64,000 nucleotides of DNA from contig JAHBSK010000004.1 of NCBI GenBank assembly GCA_019639175.1, forward strand, positions 1 through 64,000. Direction: 5' to 3'. Origin of the DNA: Acidobacteriota bacterium. Lineage in GTDB: Bacteria; Acidobacteriota; Blastocatellia; Pyrinomonadales; Pyrinomonadaceae. The notes under the pieces were generated by a model. The model ran no database searches, was not told where the DNA came from, and worked only from the letters and a program-made list of their open reading frames with translations. Shown here one piece after another: positions 18,128-26,403 of the stretch; the first letter of the stretch is position 1, and the number at the start of each line of letters is the position of its first letter. A program made the position numbers and the translations under genes.

Positions 18128-18211
18128 GCTGTTTAGCCGATTGTTTTACGTGGCCGCAAGTCGCAATAACTCACCACGTCCTAAGTTACTTAGTTTAGGG
18201 GGCTAACAGCC
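18128..18211 (-). promoter_or_regulatory. Candidate structured leader RNA upstream of metH
   Basis: The outer arms GCTGTTTAGCC (18128-18138) and GGCTAACAGC (18201-18210) pair with a single bulge. They enclose a 6-bp stem ACGTGG/CCACGT (18148-18153 with 18174-18179) and a 5-bp hairpin CTAAG-TTA-CTTAG (18181-18193), making a three-way junction. On the minus strand this is followed by the terminator at 18077-18106, the usual order for a transcriptional riboswitch. It does not match the cobalamin, SAM or SAH motifs I know. Strand and function are inferred. Confidence 0.4.
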
Positions 18212-18222
18212 GGTAGTCAACC

Positions 18223-18828
18223 TCACCATATCTCCCTGACATTCATCTCAAAGCCCGGCAATACGTCCTCACCGTAAACCGTTTCCGGATCATCCAAAAC
18301 CACGACCTCGCCGTTCGCCCGATATACAGTGACCTGCTTATTTTCGGGGTCGATGAGCCAGCCGAGCCGGACGCCGTTTGAGATGTATTCCGACATTTTC
18401 GCCTGCAATGTGCTGAGCGAATCCGATGCTGACCTTAGCTCGATAACAAAATCCGGCACCAGTCGTGAGAATTTCTTTTTTTCCTTTTCAGACAAGGCAT
18501 CCCATTTCTCACGCCTTACCCACGCGGCGTCAGGCGAACGCTTTGCCCCGTTTGGGAATGTGAAAAGCGAGGATGAATCGAAAACAATACCTTTCTTGTT
18601 TTTTCGTGCCCAACTAGACAGGTAAAAGTTAATGTCGGCATTTTGTTGTCCGGTATAAGGCAGTGTCGGGGCCACTATTATCAATTCTCCTTCGGCAGAA
18701 AGCTCAAGGTTGAGGTCGGGGTGATTTCGGCAGAGGCTCTCGAACTGCTCATCGGTCAGCCGCATCGGGCTGAAATCGAAAACAGTCGGGACATAGTCCA
18801 TCGGTTCAATTGTTGTCTGCATTGCCAT
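18223..18828 (-). CDS. Uma2 family (DUF820) PD-(D/E)XK endonuclease-like protein
   Basis: The 201-residue protein has the Uma2 layout: MRLTDEQFESLCRNHPDL near the start, LELSAEGELIIVAPT, then RSPDAAWVRREKW and PDFVIELRSASDS, which supply the nuclease-fold acidic residues. It ends LPGFEMNVREIW. Members are abundant in cyanobacteria and some other phyla; their biological role is unclear. It is encoded on the metH strand just upstream of its leader. Two ATG codons two residues apart make the exact start uncertain. Confidence 0.85.
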   Translation of the reverse strand: MAMQTTIEPMDYVPTVFDFSPMRLTDEQFESLCRNHPDLNLELSAEGELIIVAPTLPYTGQQNADINFYLSSWARKNKKGIVFDSSSLFTFPNGAKRSPDAAWVRREKWDALSEKEKKKFSRLVPDFVIELRSASDSLSTLQAKMSEYISNGVRLGWLIDPENKQVTVYRANGEVVVLDDPETVYGEDVLPGFEMNVREIW

Positions 18829-18950
18829 AGTCCGTCCGCACGCTTATTTTATCATATGCCTGTCCGTCGTTTCAGGACATTTGCCGTATTTCCCGACCTC
18901 ATTTACACCTTGTGATCCAGCTCTAAACAGAATCAAAACGGCCACATTTC

Positions 18951-19583
18951 CTATTTCCTGGTAAAGTAACCGAACGCCATTGAGGCGATGTCGTCCATGA
19001 CGCTGCCGTCGCCGTCGCTGTCGAGCATGCTTGATGCCATATCGAGCATCGGGTTTCCGGTCGATGCTGCCTGCTGCTGGCCGCCGCCGAGCAATCCGCC
19101 AAGAAGCCCGCCGAGGCCGTCGGCTCCGACGTTCTGCTGACGTTTTTGCTGTCCCAGATAGCCCATTACGATAGGCGCAAGCATCATCAGTATCTGTGCG
19201 ACCTGTCCCATGTTCAGGCCGGTGTTGTTGCTGACCTGCTGAACGACCTGGCCCTGATTTCCGCCGAGAATGTGTCCCAAAATGCCGCCCGCGTTAAGCT
19301 GAGGCGGAGGGGCAGCCTGTTGCTGCTGCTGGCCGAAGATCAGCCCGCCAAGCCCGCCGAGATTGCCCAAAATGCTGCCGTCGTGGTCGTTTGAAAGAGC
19401 GCTGTCCAGGCTCTGCGCTCCCTGCGGAGTGGCGGCGTTGTTGGCAAGCCCGCTGAGTATTGCGGGCAGGGCCATCTGGATGGCGGAATTTACCAAAGAC
19501 GAATTCGCACCGACCGTGCTGCTGATCTCGTTCACGGCGGTGTCGCCCTGCTGCTGGCCCAATAGGTCTTGTAGTGAAAACAT
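18951..19583 (-). CDS. DUF937 domain protein (YidB-like)
   Basis: The 210-residue protein is rich in Gly and Gln and has the DUF937 pattern: SLQDLLGQQQGDTAVNEISS, then SAIQMALPAILSGLANNAA, and later QVAQILMMLAPIVMGYLGQQ. The tail MLDSDGDGSVMDDIASM looks like a short calcium-binding-style loop. Function in this family is not established. It is divergent from the NHL lipoprotein gene, with 79 bases between starts holding both promoters; AGGAGAT precedes its ATG. Confidence 0.85.
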   Translation of the reverse strand: MFSLQDLLGQQQGDTAVNEISSTVGANSSLVNSAIQMALPAILSGLANNAATPQGAQSLDSALSNDHDGSILGNLGGLGGLIFGQQQQQAAPPPQLNAGGILGHILGGNQGQVVQQVSNNTGLNMGQVAQILMMLAPIVMGYLGQQKRQQNVGADGLGGLLGGLLGGGQQQAASTGNPMLDMASSMLDSDGDGSVMDDIASMAFGYFTRK

Positions 19584-19662
19584 AATTCAATATCTCCTGT
19601 TTGAAAGTTTTATATCTGAATAAGAATATATTAACAGACCATTTATCCTGCACAAACAAATA

Positions 19663-21696
19663 ATGCGATCAGTTACCGATCTGCCCAACACAGCTAAATA
19701 CGCCAAAGCGATATTTTTTGTCGTGATCGCCCTGATCGCCGCCTGGCTCTCGGCGTGTTCCTCGGCAGGCGACACCGGCCCGCTCTACACGAACGCATCG
19801 ACCGTCGCAGGCATTTCGCGTGAATTTGGCGAGCCTTTCGGCATTGCCGTAAAGGGCGATGAGATATTCGTTTCGGACGGCGAAAAGAATGTCATTTACA
19901 GAATATTGCCGGACGGCTCACACAGTGTTTTTGCGACGGGCTTTGATACGCCGTCGGCAATTGCTTTTGACAAGGACGGGCTGCTGATCGTGGCGGACAC
20001 AGGCTCGCACACGATAAAAGCCGTGAACGATAAAGGCGAAGTCAGCGTCGTCGCAGGCAGCGACGGAATTGCCGGTTTCAGGGACGGAGCCGCAAGCGAA
20101 GCACTTTTCAGCGGGCCGATAGGCGTTGCCGTCGGCGATAACGGCGCGATATACGTTGCCGACACATACAATGACCGCATTCGCGTTATTGAGAATGGCT
20201 CTGTGCGAACGCTTGCCGGAAGTTCAAGAGGATTTGCCGACGGCCAGGCGGCGATGTTCGACACGCCCCTCGGTATCGCAACGTGGGCGGAAGGGCGCCT
20301 TCTGGTCGCTGATTCGGGCAATCGCCGCATCCGCGTCATCGAATCGGACGGCAGCGTTTGGACATTGGCAGGAAACGGCAGCGGATATTTGAAGGATGAA
20401 GTTCCGGCCCTTGCCCAATTTGTTTCGCCGACGGCGGTCGCTGTGGATGAGCAGGGCGTTATCGTCGTTGCCGACGGCAATTCGATCCGCTCCATCGGCG
20501 GCGGCTTGTTTCCTTTTGTCAGGACGCTTTCCGCCGACCGACGCGGTTTGCGTGACGGCAACGCGGAATTTTCCCGTTTCAACCGACCGTCGGGAATCGC
20601 TTTCAGTGCGAACGGCGATCTTTTAATAACCGACAGCGATAACGGTCTTGTCAGGATGCTCACCGCAAGAACAGATGCAAAAGCCATCACCGCAGATGAG
20701 ATAGCGAAACTGCGTTATTCGGCGGAAGAATTCAGAGCGATGCAGCCGGGCCGTTGGCCTTTTGCCCCTGCTGACCGCCCGCGTGAGATAGCCGGAACGC
20801 TGGGCGAGATACGCGGCGAGATCAAGGAAGACGATGCTGAGGCGTGGTTTCACAACGGCCTGGACATCCCTAACGGTTACGGCGAAACGGCGCGATTTGT
20901 CCGTGCGGAAAAGGTGCTTGACCCTGACGCGGTGCAAAATTTCGACACGCTTCGCGAACTGATAAGAATGCCGGCCATCGGTTACGTCCACATTCGCATT
21001 GGCCGCGATGCTTCGGGGAAAACGTATGACGACAGCAGATTTTTATTCGACACGGCAAACGGCAAACTTTCGGATATTCGCGTTCGCCGCGGCACAAGGT
21101 TCGCCGCGGGCGAACCGGTCGGTACGCTGAACGCGATGAACCACGTTCATCTGATAGCCGGAAAACCGGGCGCGGAAATGAATGCTCTCGACGCTCTGAT
21201 CCTGCCAGGAATTTCGGACTCCATCGCTCCGATCATTGAAAATGTCAGGCTTTTTGACGCGGATCGCGTTGAAATGGAAACAAAGAACGCCGAAGGCCGT
21301 ATAATTCTTGATAAAAAGGCACGCGTCGTCGCAAAAGCGTATGACCGAAAGGACGGAAACGCCGAACGGCGACGGCTTGCTCCGTACAAACTCGGTTATG
21401 CTCTGCTGAAAGACGGCGAAACTGTTGAAAAACCGGAAAGATGGAATATCTCGTTTGAAAAAATGCCGACCGGCCTGGCAGTGCCTTACGTTTACGGCGT
21501 GGGCAGCCATTCGGGAGCGACCGGCGAAACGATATTCAATTTCATTGTGACGAACCGCGTTCTGGGCGACGCTTTCTACGAGGAGATGCTCGATCCGGCA
21601 ACGCTGGAACCGGGCAAATACACGCTCAGGGTTTTCGCAGCCGATTTTTTTGGGAATGTAGGTTTCAGAGACGTTCCAATTGAGGTTAAAAGATGA
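19663..21696 (+). CDS. NHL-repeat lipoprotein with possible M23-like domain
   Basis: The 677-residue protein begins with a long signal and a lipobox LSAC (ALIAAWLSACSSAG). Residues 40-330 hold about five NHL repeats of a six-bladed propeller: GEPFGIAVKGDEIFVSDGE, IGVAVGDNGAIYVADTYNDR and similar. Residues about 380-520 contain GYVHIRIGRDASG, GTRFAAGEPVGTLNAMNHVHL and AGKPGAEMNALDAL, like a degenerate peptidase-M23/LytM-type barrel; I see no full HxH metal set. An Ig-like tail completes it. It probably sits in the outer membrane. The next gene overlaps its stop by four bases. Confidence 0.75.
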   Translation: MRSVTDLPNTAKYAKAIFFVVIALIAAWLSACSSAGDTGPLYTNASTVAGISREFGEPFGIAVKGDEIFVSDGEKNVIYRILPDGSHSVFATGFDTPSAIAFDKDGLLIVADTGSHTIKAVNDKGEVSVVAGSDGIAGFRDGAASEALFSGPIGVAVGDNGAIYVADTYNDRIRVIENGSVRTLAGSSRGFADGQAAMFDTPLGIATWAEGRLLVADSGNRRIRVIESDGSVWTLAGNGSGYLKDEVPALAQFVSPTAVAVDEQGVIVVADGNSIRSIGGGLFPFVRTLSADRRGLRDGNAEFSRFNRPSGIAFSANGDLLITDSDNGLVRMLTARTDAKAITADEIAKLRYSAEEFRAMQPGRWPFAPADRPREIAGTLGEIRGEIKEDDAEAWFHNGLDIPNGYGETARFVRAEKVLDPDAVQNFDTLRELIRMPAIGYVHIRIGRDASGKTYDDSRFLFDTANGKLSDIRVRRGTRFAAGEPVGTLNAMNHVHLIAGKPGAEMNALDALILPGISDSIAPIIENVRLFDADRVEMETKNAEGRIILDKKARVVAKAYDRKDGNAERRRLAPYKLGYALLKDGETVEKPERWNISFEKMPTGLAVPYVYGVGSHSGATGETIFNFIVTNRVLGDAFYEEMLDPATLEPGKYTLRVFAADFFGNVGFRDVPIEVKR

Positions 21697-23240
21697 AGAA
21701 AGCAATTATCTGGATAATAATCATCGCGTTCGTTTTGTCAGGGTTGACGGCGGCTGTGTTCTCGCAATCGATGGTCGAAACGCCTTCGATAAGAAAAACG
21801 CCGCCGGCGCCTGTCATCACCGATGCCGAGCGTCACGCGGAACTGGCACGACGCCGTGCGGCGGTTGCCGAACGGATGGAGGACAACAGCATCCTTGTTT
21901 TGCTGTCAACGACGCCAAAGCTGTATTCAAATTCGGTCAGCTATGTTTATCGACAGGAAAACAACCTTGTCTATCTGACCGGCCTGAAACAGAACAACAT
22001 CACGTTCGTAATGACCAAGACCGGCGGCGAGGTGAAGGAATTTCTGTTCCTGCCAAAACGCAATCCGGTCAGCGAGGCGTGGGACGGAAAGATGTATTCG
22101 ACCGAAGAAGCAGCGGCGATCTCGGGCCTGAAAACGATCATTCCATCGTCCGAACGGGCAGCGTTCCTGGCCGCGTTGAAAACCAGGTCGGCATATACCT
22201 CGACCGAAGGCAAGGCGAACATCGCGACCGGACTCGCAAATGTCTATCTTCTTCTTCCGAGTTCGCCGCGCGATCAGACCGGCCTGCGCGAATACGGCCC
22301 GGAAAATGAACTCAGCAAGGAGCTTTCGGGTTTTAATGTGGAAAATGCCAGGCCGATCTTTGCCGCCCTGCGGCTGGTCAAATCGCCGTATGAGATAAAG
22401 ATACTTCAGCACTCGGTCGATATAAGCACCGAGGCACATATGCGGGCGATGGCGGCGGCAGGCCGTGCAAAATGGGAATACGAGGTTCAGGCAGAGGTCG
22501 AATACACTTTTCGCCGCAGAAACGCGGATTATTGGGGCTATCCGTCGATAGTCGGCTGCGGGCCGAACGCGACGACGCTTCACTATCAGCTTCCGAAAGG
22601 CCAGGTCAGGCAAGGCGACCTGCTGCTGATGGACGTCGGCGCCGAATATGAACATTACACCGCCGATATAACCAGAACGTTTCCCGTAAACGGCAAATTC
22701 ACAAAGGAACAGGCCGAGATATATCAGATCGTTTACGACGCACAGGAAGCGGTCGCAAAAGCCACAAAACCGGGCGTTCGTTTTGCCCTGCTCCAGATGA
22801 CCGCCAACGAGGTGATAGAGGACGGCCTGCTGAAACTCGGCCTCATCACCAAAAAGGACGGGATGCAGTTTCGCCAGTGGTTCATCCACGGCCTCGGCCA
22901 TTGGCTCGGGATGAATGTCCACGACGTTGGAGATTACGGCACGCCGCTGGCTCCGGGAATGGTTTTTACCAATGAACCGGGCATTTATATTCGCCCTGAC
23001 GCCCTGGAATGGCTGCCCGACACACCGGAAAATCGCGAGTTCATCGCCAGGGTAAAACCCGCGTTCGAGAAATACAAGGGCATCGGCGTCCGCATAGAGG
23101 ACGACCTGCTCGTAACTGCAAACGGCGTTGAATGGATGAGCAAAAACCTGCCGCGTTCGATAGCCGACATCGAGGCATTTATGGCAAAAGGCCCCGGAGA
23201 ACTGCCGCTGACGGCATCGCTTTTACCATATAAATATTAG
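21693..23240 (+). CDS. Exported Xaa-Pro aminopeptidase (M24B)
   Basis: The enzyme removes N-terminal residues preceding proline. It begins with a signal peptide (KKAIIWIIIIAFVLSGLTAAV, then SQS), so it probably acts in the periplasm, unlike cytosolic PepP. An aminopeptidase-P N domain precedes the pita-bread domain, whose metal ligands are visible: MDVGAEYEHYTADITRTF (two Asp), HGLGHWLGMNVHD (His), TNEPGIYI (Glu) and GVRIEDDLLVT (Glu). The length of 515 fits the family. It overlaps the NHL lipoprotein gene by four bases, which suggests joint expression. Confidence 0.92.
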   Translation: MKKAIIWIIIIAFVLSGLTAAVFSQSMVETPSIRKTPPAPVITDAERHAELARRRAAVAERMEDNSILVLLSTTPKLYSNSVSYVYRQENNLVYLTGLKQNNITFVMTKTGGEVKEFLFLPKRNPVSEAWDGKMYSTEEAAAISGLKTIIPSSERAAFLAALKTRSAYTSTEGKANIATGLANVYLLLPSSPRDQTGLREYGPENELSKELSGFNVENARPIFAALRLVKSPYEIKILQHSVDISTEAHMRAMAAAGRAKWEYEVQAEVEYTFRRRNADYWGYPSIVGCGPNATTLHYQLPKGQVRQGDLLLMDVGAEYEHYTADITRTFPVNGKFTKEQAEIYQIVYDAQEAVAKATKPGVRFALLQMTANEVIEDGLLKLGLITKKDGMQFRQWFIHGLGHWLGMNVHDVGDYGTPLAPGMVFTNEPGIYIRPDALEWLPDTPENREFIARVKPAFEKYKGIGVRIEDDLLVTANGVEWMSKNLPRSIADIEAFMAKGPGELPLTASLLPYKY

Positions 23241-23296
23241 GCTTTGCTGATATTTGACTTTAAAACCCTCCAGCTTCCGATTATGGCCGGAATGAA

Positions 23297-23320
23297 AAAG
23301 GCGGCAATTTAAGCCGCCTT
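23297..23320 (-). terminator. Terminator hairpin at the end of the small gene
   Basis: AAGGCGGC (23298-23305) and GCCGCCTT (23313-23320) form an 8-bp stem. On the minus strand it is followed by five T residues (complement of A at 23294-23299). The stop codon of the small ORF at 23309-23476 lies in the loop, so the hairpin is well placed to end that transcript. Confidence 0.55.
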
Positions 23321-23476
23321 GCATAACTCTTTATTGCCCTTAACTACCCGTCTCTTTTCGTATATCTTGAATTCCTCTTTTCTAACCTTGATCAATTTCT
23401 TTGCGAGTTCTTCAAACTTTATAGACGCGTCGATCTCTTCTTGGCTTAACTTCTTATCTTCTTCGAGTTTCCTCAT
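23309..23476 (-). CDS. Small uncharacterised protein, 55 aa
   Basis: I start at ATG 23476 (MRKLEEDKKLSQEEIDASIK); a longer reading from 23581 is less plausible because it runs through an AT-rich leader. The protein is charged and helical, ending GNKELCKAA. It resembles no family I can name. A terminator hairpin surrounds its stop codon, which is the main support for a real gene. It converges with the Xaa-Pro aminopeptidase gene. Confidence 0.4.
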   Translation of the reverse strand: MRKLEEDKKLSQEEIDASIKFEELAKKLIKVRKEEFKIYEKRRVVKGNKELCKAA

Positions 23477-23644
23477 ATATCCAACCCTTTTATGTCCTGA
23501 AGTAAGTCTAGAAATTCCGATGTATCCAGGTAATAATAAGGTATGATAGCTCAGAATATCAACAGAATTGCGAATATTCACCGGCGGCCGGCCTGACGTG
23601 ATTGACTTCGCTGCCGATAAGGCCGCATAATTGCGCCCCGACAG

Positions 23645-24589
23645 ATGCTTCCTCTTGTAATAGTAAATCCAAAGTCGGCAGCGGGTTCGACGCGTGAAAA
23701 ATGGTCAGGCGTCGCGGCCGATCTGGGTGCGCATTTCGGGCCGTTCAAAGTGGCGTTCACAAAAGGGCCGGGCGACGGCATTGATCTGGCGAGGCATCAC
23801 GCAGAAACGGGCGTTCCGTTCATCATCGCCTGCGGCGGCGACGGCACGATAAACGAGGTGGCGAACGGCATATTGCAGGCCGGAACCGACACCGAACTCG
23901 GCATTTTTCCTTCGGGGACGGGCGGCGATCTTCGCCGGACGCTCGGTTTGCCGACCGAGCCGAGAGATGTCGCCCGCGCGATAAAAGAAGGCGAAACGCG
24001 GCGGGTGGATGTCGGAAAGGTTTCGTTCACCGATCACGAAGGCAACCCGGCGGAGCGATATTTTTTGAACGTGACATCGTTCGGGCTGGCGGCGTCGATA
24101 ATCGAACGGGTCAAATCGAACAAGGCGATGGATTGGCTTCCGCTGGACACGCTTCGCGGACGGGCAAATTTTGCGCTATCGACGCTTCAGGAGGTCATCG
24201 GCATCGGGACGACGCGGGTTCTGGTCAAGATGGATGACGACGAGGAAAGGCCGCTTTCAACCGTTAATTTCAGCATTGCCAACGCCCGTTATTTCGGCGG
24301 TGGAATGATGATCGCTCCTGATGCGCGAATTGCAGACGGACTTCTGGACGTGATAAACATCGGCGACATCCGCACGGCAAAGGTCATCCTCAAGGCATAC
24401 ACACTTTACAACGGAACGCACCTCGACCTGCCCGAGGTCAAAAGCCGCCTTGCGAAAAAGGTCTCCGTAAAACCGGCCGAACCGAAAGAGATCGTTCATA
24501 TAGAGATAGACGGCGAACTCCCCGGCCAACTTCCTGCGGTTTATGAGGTCGTCCCCGCCGCACTGCTCATCCGCGTTCCCCGCAGATAA
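23645..24589 (+). CDS. Diacylglycerol kinase family lipid kinase (YegS/DgkB-like)
   Basis: The 314-residue protein has the catalytic loop ACGGDGTINEVANGIL near residue 62 and the preceding LPLVIVNPKSAAGSTREKW with the nucleotide-binding PKSAAG turn. FPSGTGGDLRRTLGLP is the second conserved motif. The usual GTGNDFAR is replaced by GTGGDLRR, a common variant. The family phosphorylates diacylglycerol or related lipids. It starts immediately after the small minus-strand gene. No lipid gene is adjacent. Confidence 0.88.
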   Translation: MLPLVIVNPKSAAGSTREKWSGVAADLGAHFGPFKVAFTKGPGDGIDLARHHAETGVPFIIACGGDGTINEVANGILQAGTDTELGIFPSGTGGDLRRTLGLPTEPRDVARAIKEGETRRVDVGKVSFTDHEGNPAERYFLNVTSFGLAASIIERVKSNKAMDWLPLDTLRGRANFALSTLQEVIGIGTTRVLVKMDDDEERPLSTVNFSIANARYFGGGMMIAPDARIADGLLDVINIGDIRTAKVILKAYTLYNGTHLDLPEVKSRLAKKVSVKPAEPKEIVHIEIDGELPGQLPAVYEVVPAALLIRVPRR

Positions 24590-24879
24590 TTTAGCACTGC
24601 GGTCGGGTCATACCTGACCGGATAGGTTCACTAAGTAAATCTTGTGGGCTTTGCCCTTTTGCACTGCGGTTTGGCTGTGCCAAACCGTGCGGGTCTCCCT
24701 AAAAAAATCTATTGAGGCTGTGCCTCATTTATGACGGAGGCACAGCCTCCTAATTTTTGGGGAATGCTCGACGGTCGGGTTCAACCCGACCGCAGTGCGT
24801 AGGGGCAAAGCCCAAGAAAAATATAGGGAAGCCTATCGGTCTGGCACAGCCAGACCGTAGTGCGTGAGGGCATAGCCCG
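24590..24879. repeat. Nested REP-like palindromes
   Basis: No gene is present. GCACTGCGGTCGGGT at 24594-24608 is perfectly complementary to ACCCGACCGCAGTGC at 24784-24798, a 15-bp outer inverted repeat about 205 bp across. Inside are smaller hairpins: a GGTTTGGC/GCCAAACC stem near 24668, and AGGCTGTGCCTC and GGAGGCACAGCCTCC near 24716 and 24736. A further hairpin GGTCTGGC/GCCAGACC follows near 24838. They resemble the REP sequences that flank the RAYT gene near 43 kb. Confidence 0.7.
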
Positions 24880-24895
24880 GTCTGTAAGAATTTTC
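24880..24895. repeat. 16-bp IS target-site repeat, first of three
   Basis: GTCTGTAAGAATTTTC occurs at 24880-24895, 26388-26403 and 27895-27910, flanking both IS copies. The three are identical. One insertion followed by tandem duplication of the IS plus one repeat would explain the pattern. Confidence 0.7.
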
Positions 24896-26387
24896 TGTTA
24901 AGCGCAAATGAAGATGTCCGGTTTTATTAGCACATTAGATGTCCGCTTTTGGTTTTTTCTTTTTATTTTTTCTTAAGTTAGACAGCCGCAGAAGCTGTGG
25001 GAATGTGGGAAAGTCGGCTTTGCGACTTTTCCAAGCGATTGAGGGAATGTGGGAAATCGTTTTTTGATTTTCCACATTTCCTCATGAGCGGCATTTCCAC
25101 AGCTTTCTTAACTTTCTCAGCTTTCTTTTTCTCAGCTTTCTCTTTCGCTATTTTCATTTTCTGTTTTTTCAGTGTCTGGCCGTCGGGGGCAAAGCGTCCG
25201 ATCTCGTGCGGCCTTTGAAGCGTGCTTATCGTGTCGTCGAGGTGTCGATGCACCGTCACCTGGCGGCACTCCATCGAGCCGCGCCGACTACTTTGGTCGG
25301 ATCATTTCCTTGTAATGACCGTGTTGTCGCGGTTGACGGTCCGCTCCGTATGGATCGAGAAGACCCGGTCGAGGTCGTCTCTCGTGCACGGCACAAACGC
25401 CGACACTTCGACGGACGCACTCACGGTAAATCTTCGGTTGAACTCCCCGATATAGCTCTGTTTCAAAATCGGTTCGCTTCTTCGACCGTCGTTATCCCTT
25501 TAAGCCGCAGCTCCTGCGGCAGTCTCCTGCCATGTCCGAAAACTCCTCGCTTCTTCCTCTGGCCTGCGGAGAATATGCCGCGATCATCCTTATGCCCAGT
25601 TCTCTCAGCTCGCCCGAACTGCATTCGCCTGCTTATCCACGGGCTCTCTCCGCCTTTGGCGTTGTCCAATAGCTCCCGCAGTCAGAATACAGGGTGCAGA
25701 ACACTCCCTGCTTTTCTATCACTTCCCGTATCGCCGCCATGCACGTTGCCATCGATTCCTCATCCACAAGCTGTGCGTAATAAGATCTCGCTCGTCGCGT
25801 CGTCCATCACCACGATCAGATCATACCGCCGCCCGTCCCGGCCAGCCATCTATGCTCCGATCCCATCGATATGCAGCATCATCCCTCGCACTGCCTTCCG
25901 CTCCCGCCTCTTCCGGTGCTTCTTTCGCGGCCGCTTTTCGCCACCAGCCCGACTCCTGCAGCAGATTCCTTACCCACGTGTAGCTGATCGTCATCGAATG
26001 CTCTTCCTCTAGCTTCTCGTGAAAATGCCGCACGTTGAAGTCATAATACTGCTCCCGATACAGCCGCAGCACTTCCTCCACCACCTCCACCGCTATCCGT
26101 CTCGGACTCACCTTCCCCATCCGCCCGTCAAACAGCCCCTCAAACCCATACTCCTCATATTTCTCCCGCAACCGCCTCAAGTGCCTCGCACTATACCCCA
26201 ATATCTCCGCTGCCTCGATCCAACTGATCTTCTTCGCATACGCCCTCAATATTATTTCCTGTCGTTTCATCGCCCGCTCCACCGCGGCCTTTTTGTAGAG
26301 TCTCGTCATTCTCCGATTCTCTACCACCGCTCGCTTACCGGACATCTAACTTGCGCTTCTCACCGGACATATTATGTGCTAACTACA
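24896..26387 (-). mobile_element. ISNCY/IS1202-like insertion sequence, copy 1 (decayed)
   Basis: The 1.49-kb element is bounded by imperfect terminal inverted repeats (both ends begin TGT and reach ATGTCCGG) and by the 16-bp direct repeat GTCTGTAAGAATTTTC at 24880-24895 and 26388-26403. The transposase runs on the minus strand from 26345. Its N-terminus is intact: AEILGYSARHLRRLREKYEE is a helix-turn-helix, and VRHFHEKLEEEHSMTISYTW follows. The reading frame is then broken several times, and pieces such as LKGITTVEEANRF appear in other frames. A 15-18 bp target duplication is what I recall for one IS1202 subgroup. Confidence 0.8.
25821..26345 (-). pseudogene. Transposase N-terminal fragment, copy 1
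   Basis: The fragment of 174 residues includes the helix-turn-helix region and the start of the catalytic domain. It diverges from family sequence after about residue 140, where the frame is lost (the text becomes EEAGAEGSARDDAAYRW). The first catalytic Asp (LHIDG) is readable only in another frame near 25870. The gene is therefore non-functional as written. Confidence 0.75.
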
Positions 26388-26403
26388 GTCTGTAAGAATT
26401 TTC

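Noticed and set aside
18128..18211. tmRNA, SRP RNA or tRNA between metH and Uma2
   Set aside because: The region is too short for tmRNA, lacks the SRP core motif, and does not fold into a cloverleaf.
24997..26012. Several ORFs across the first IS copy on the plus strand
   Set aside because: They run antisense to the transposase and are low-complexity readings of a GC-skewed strand.
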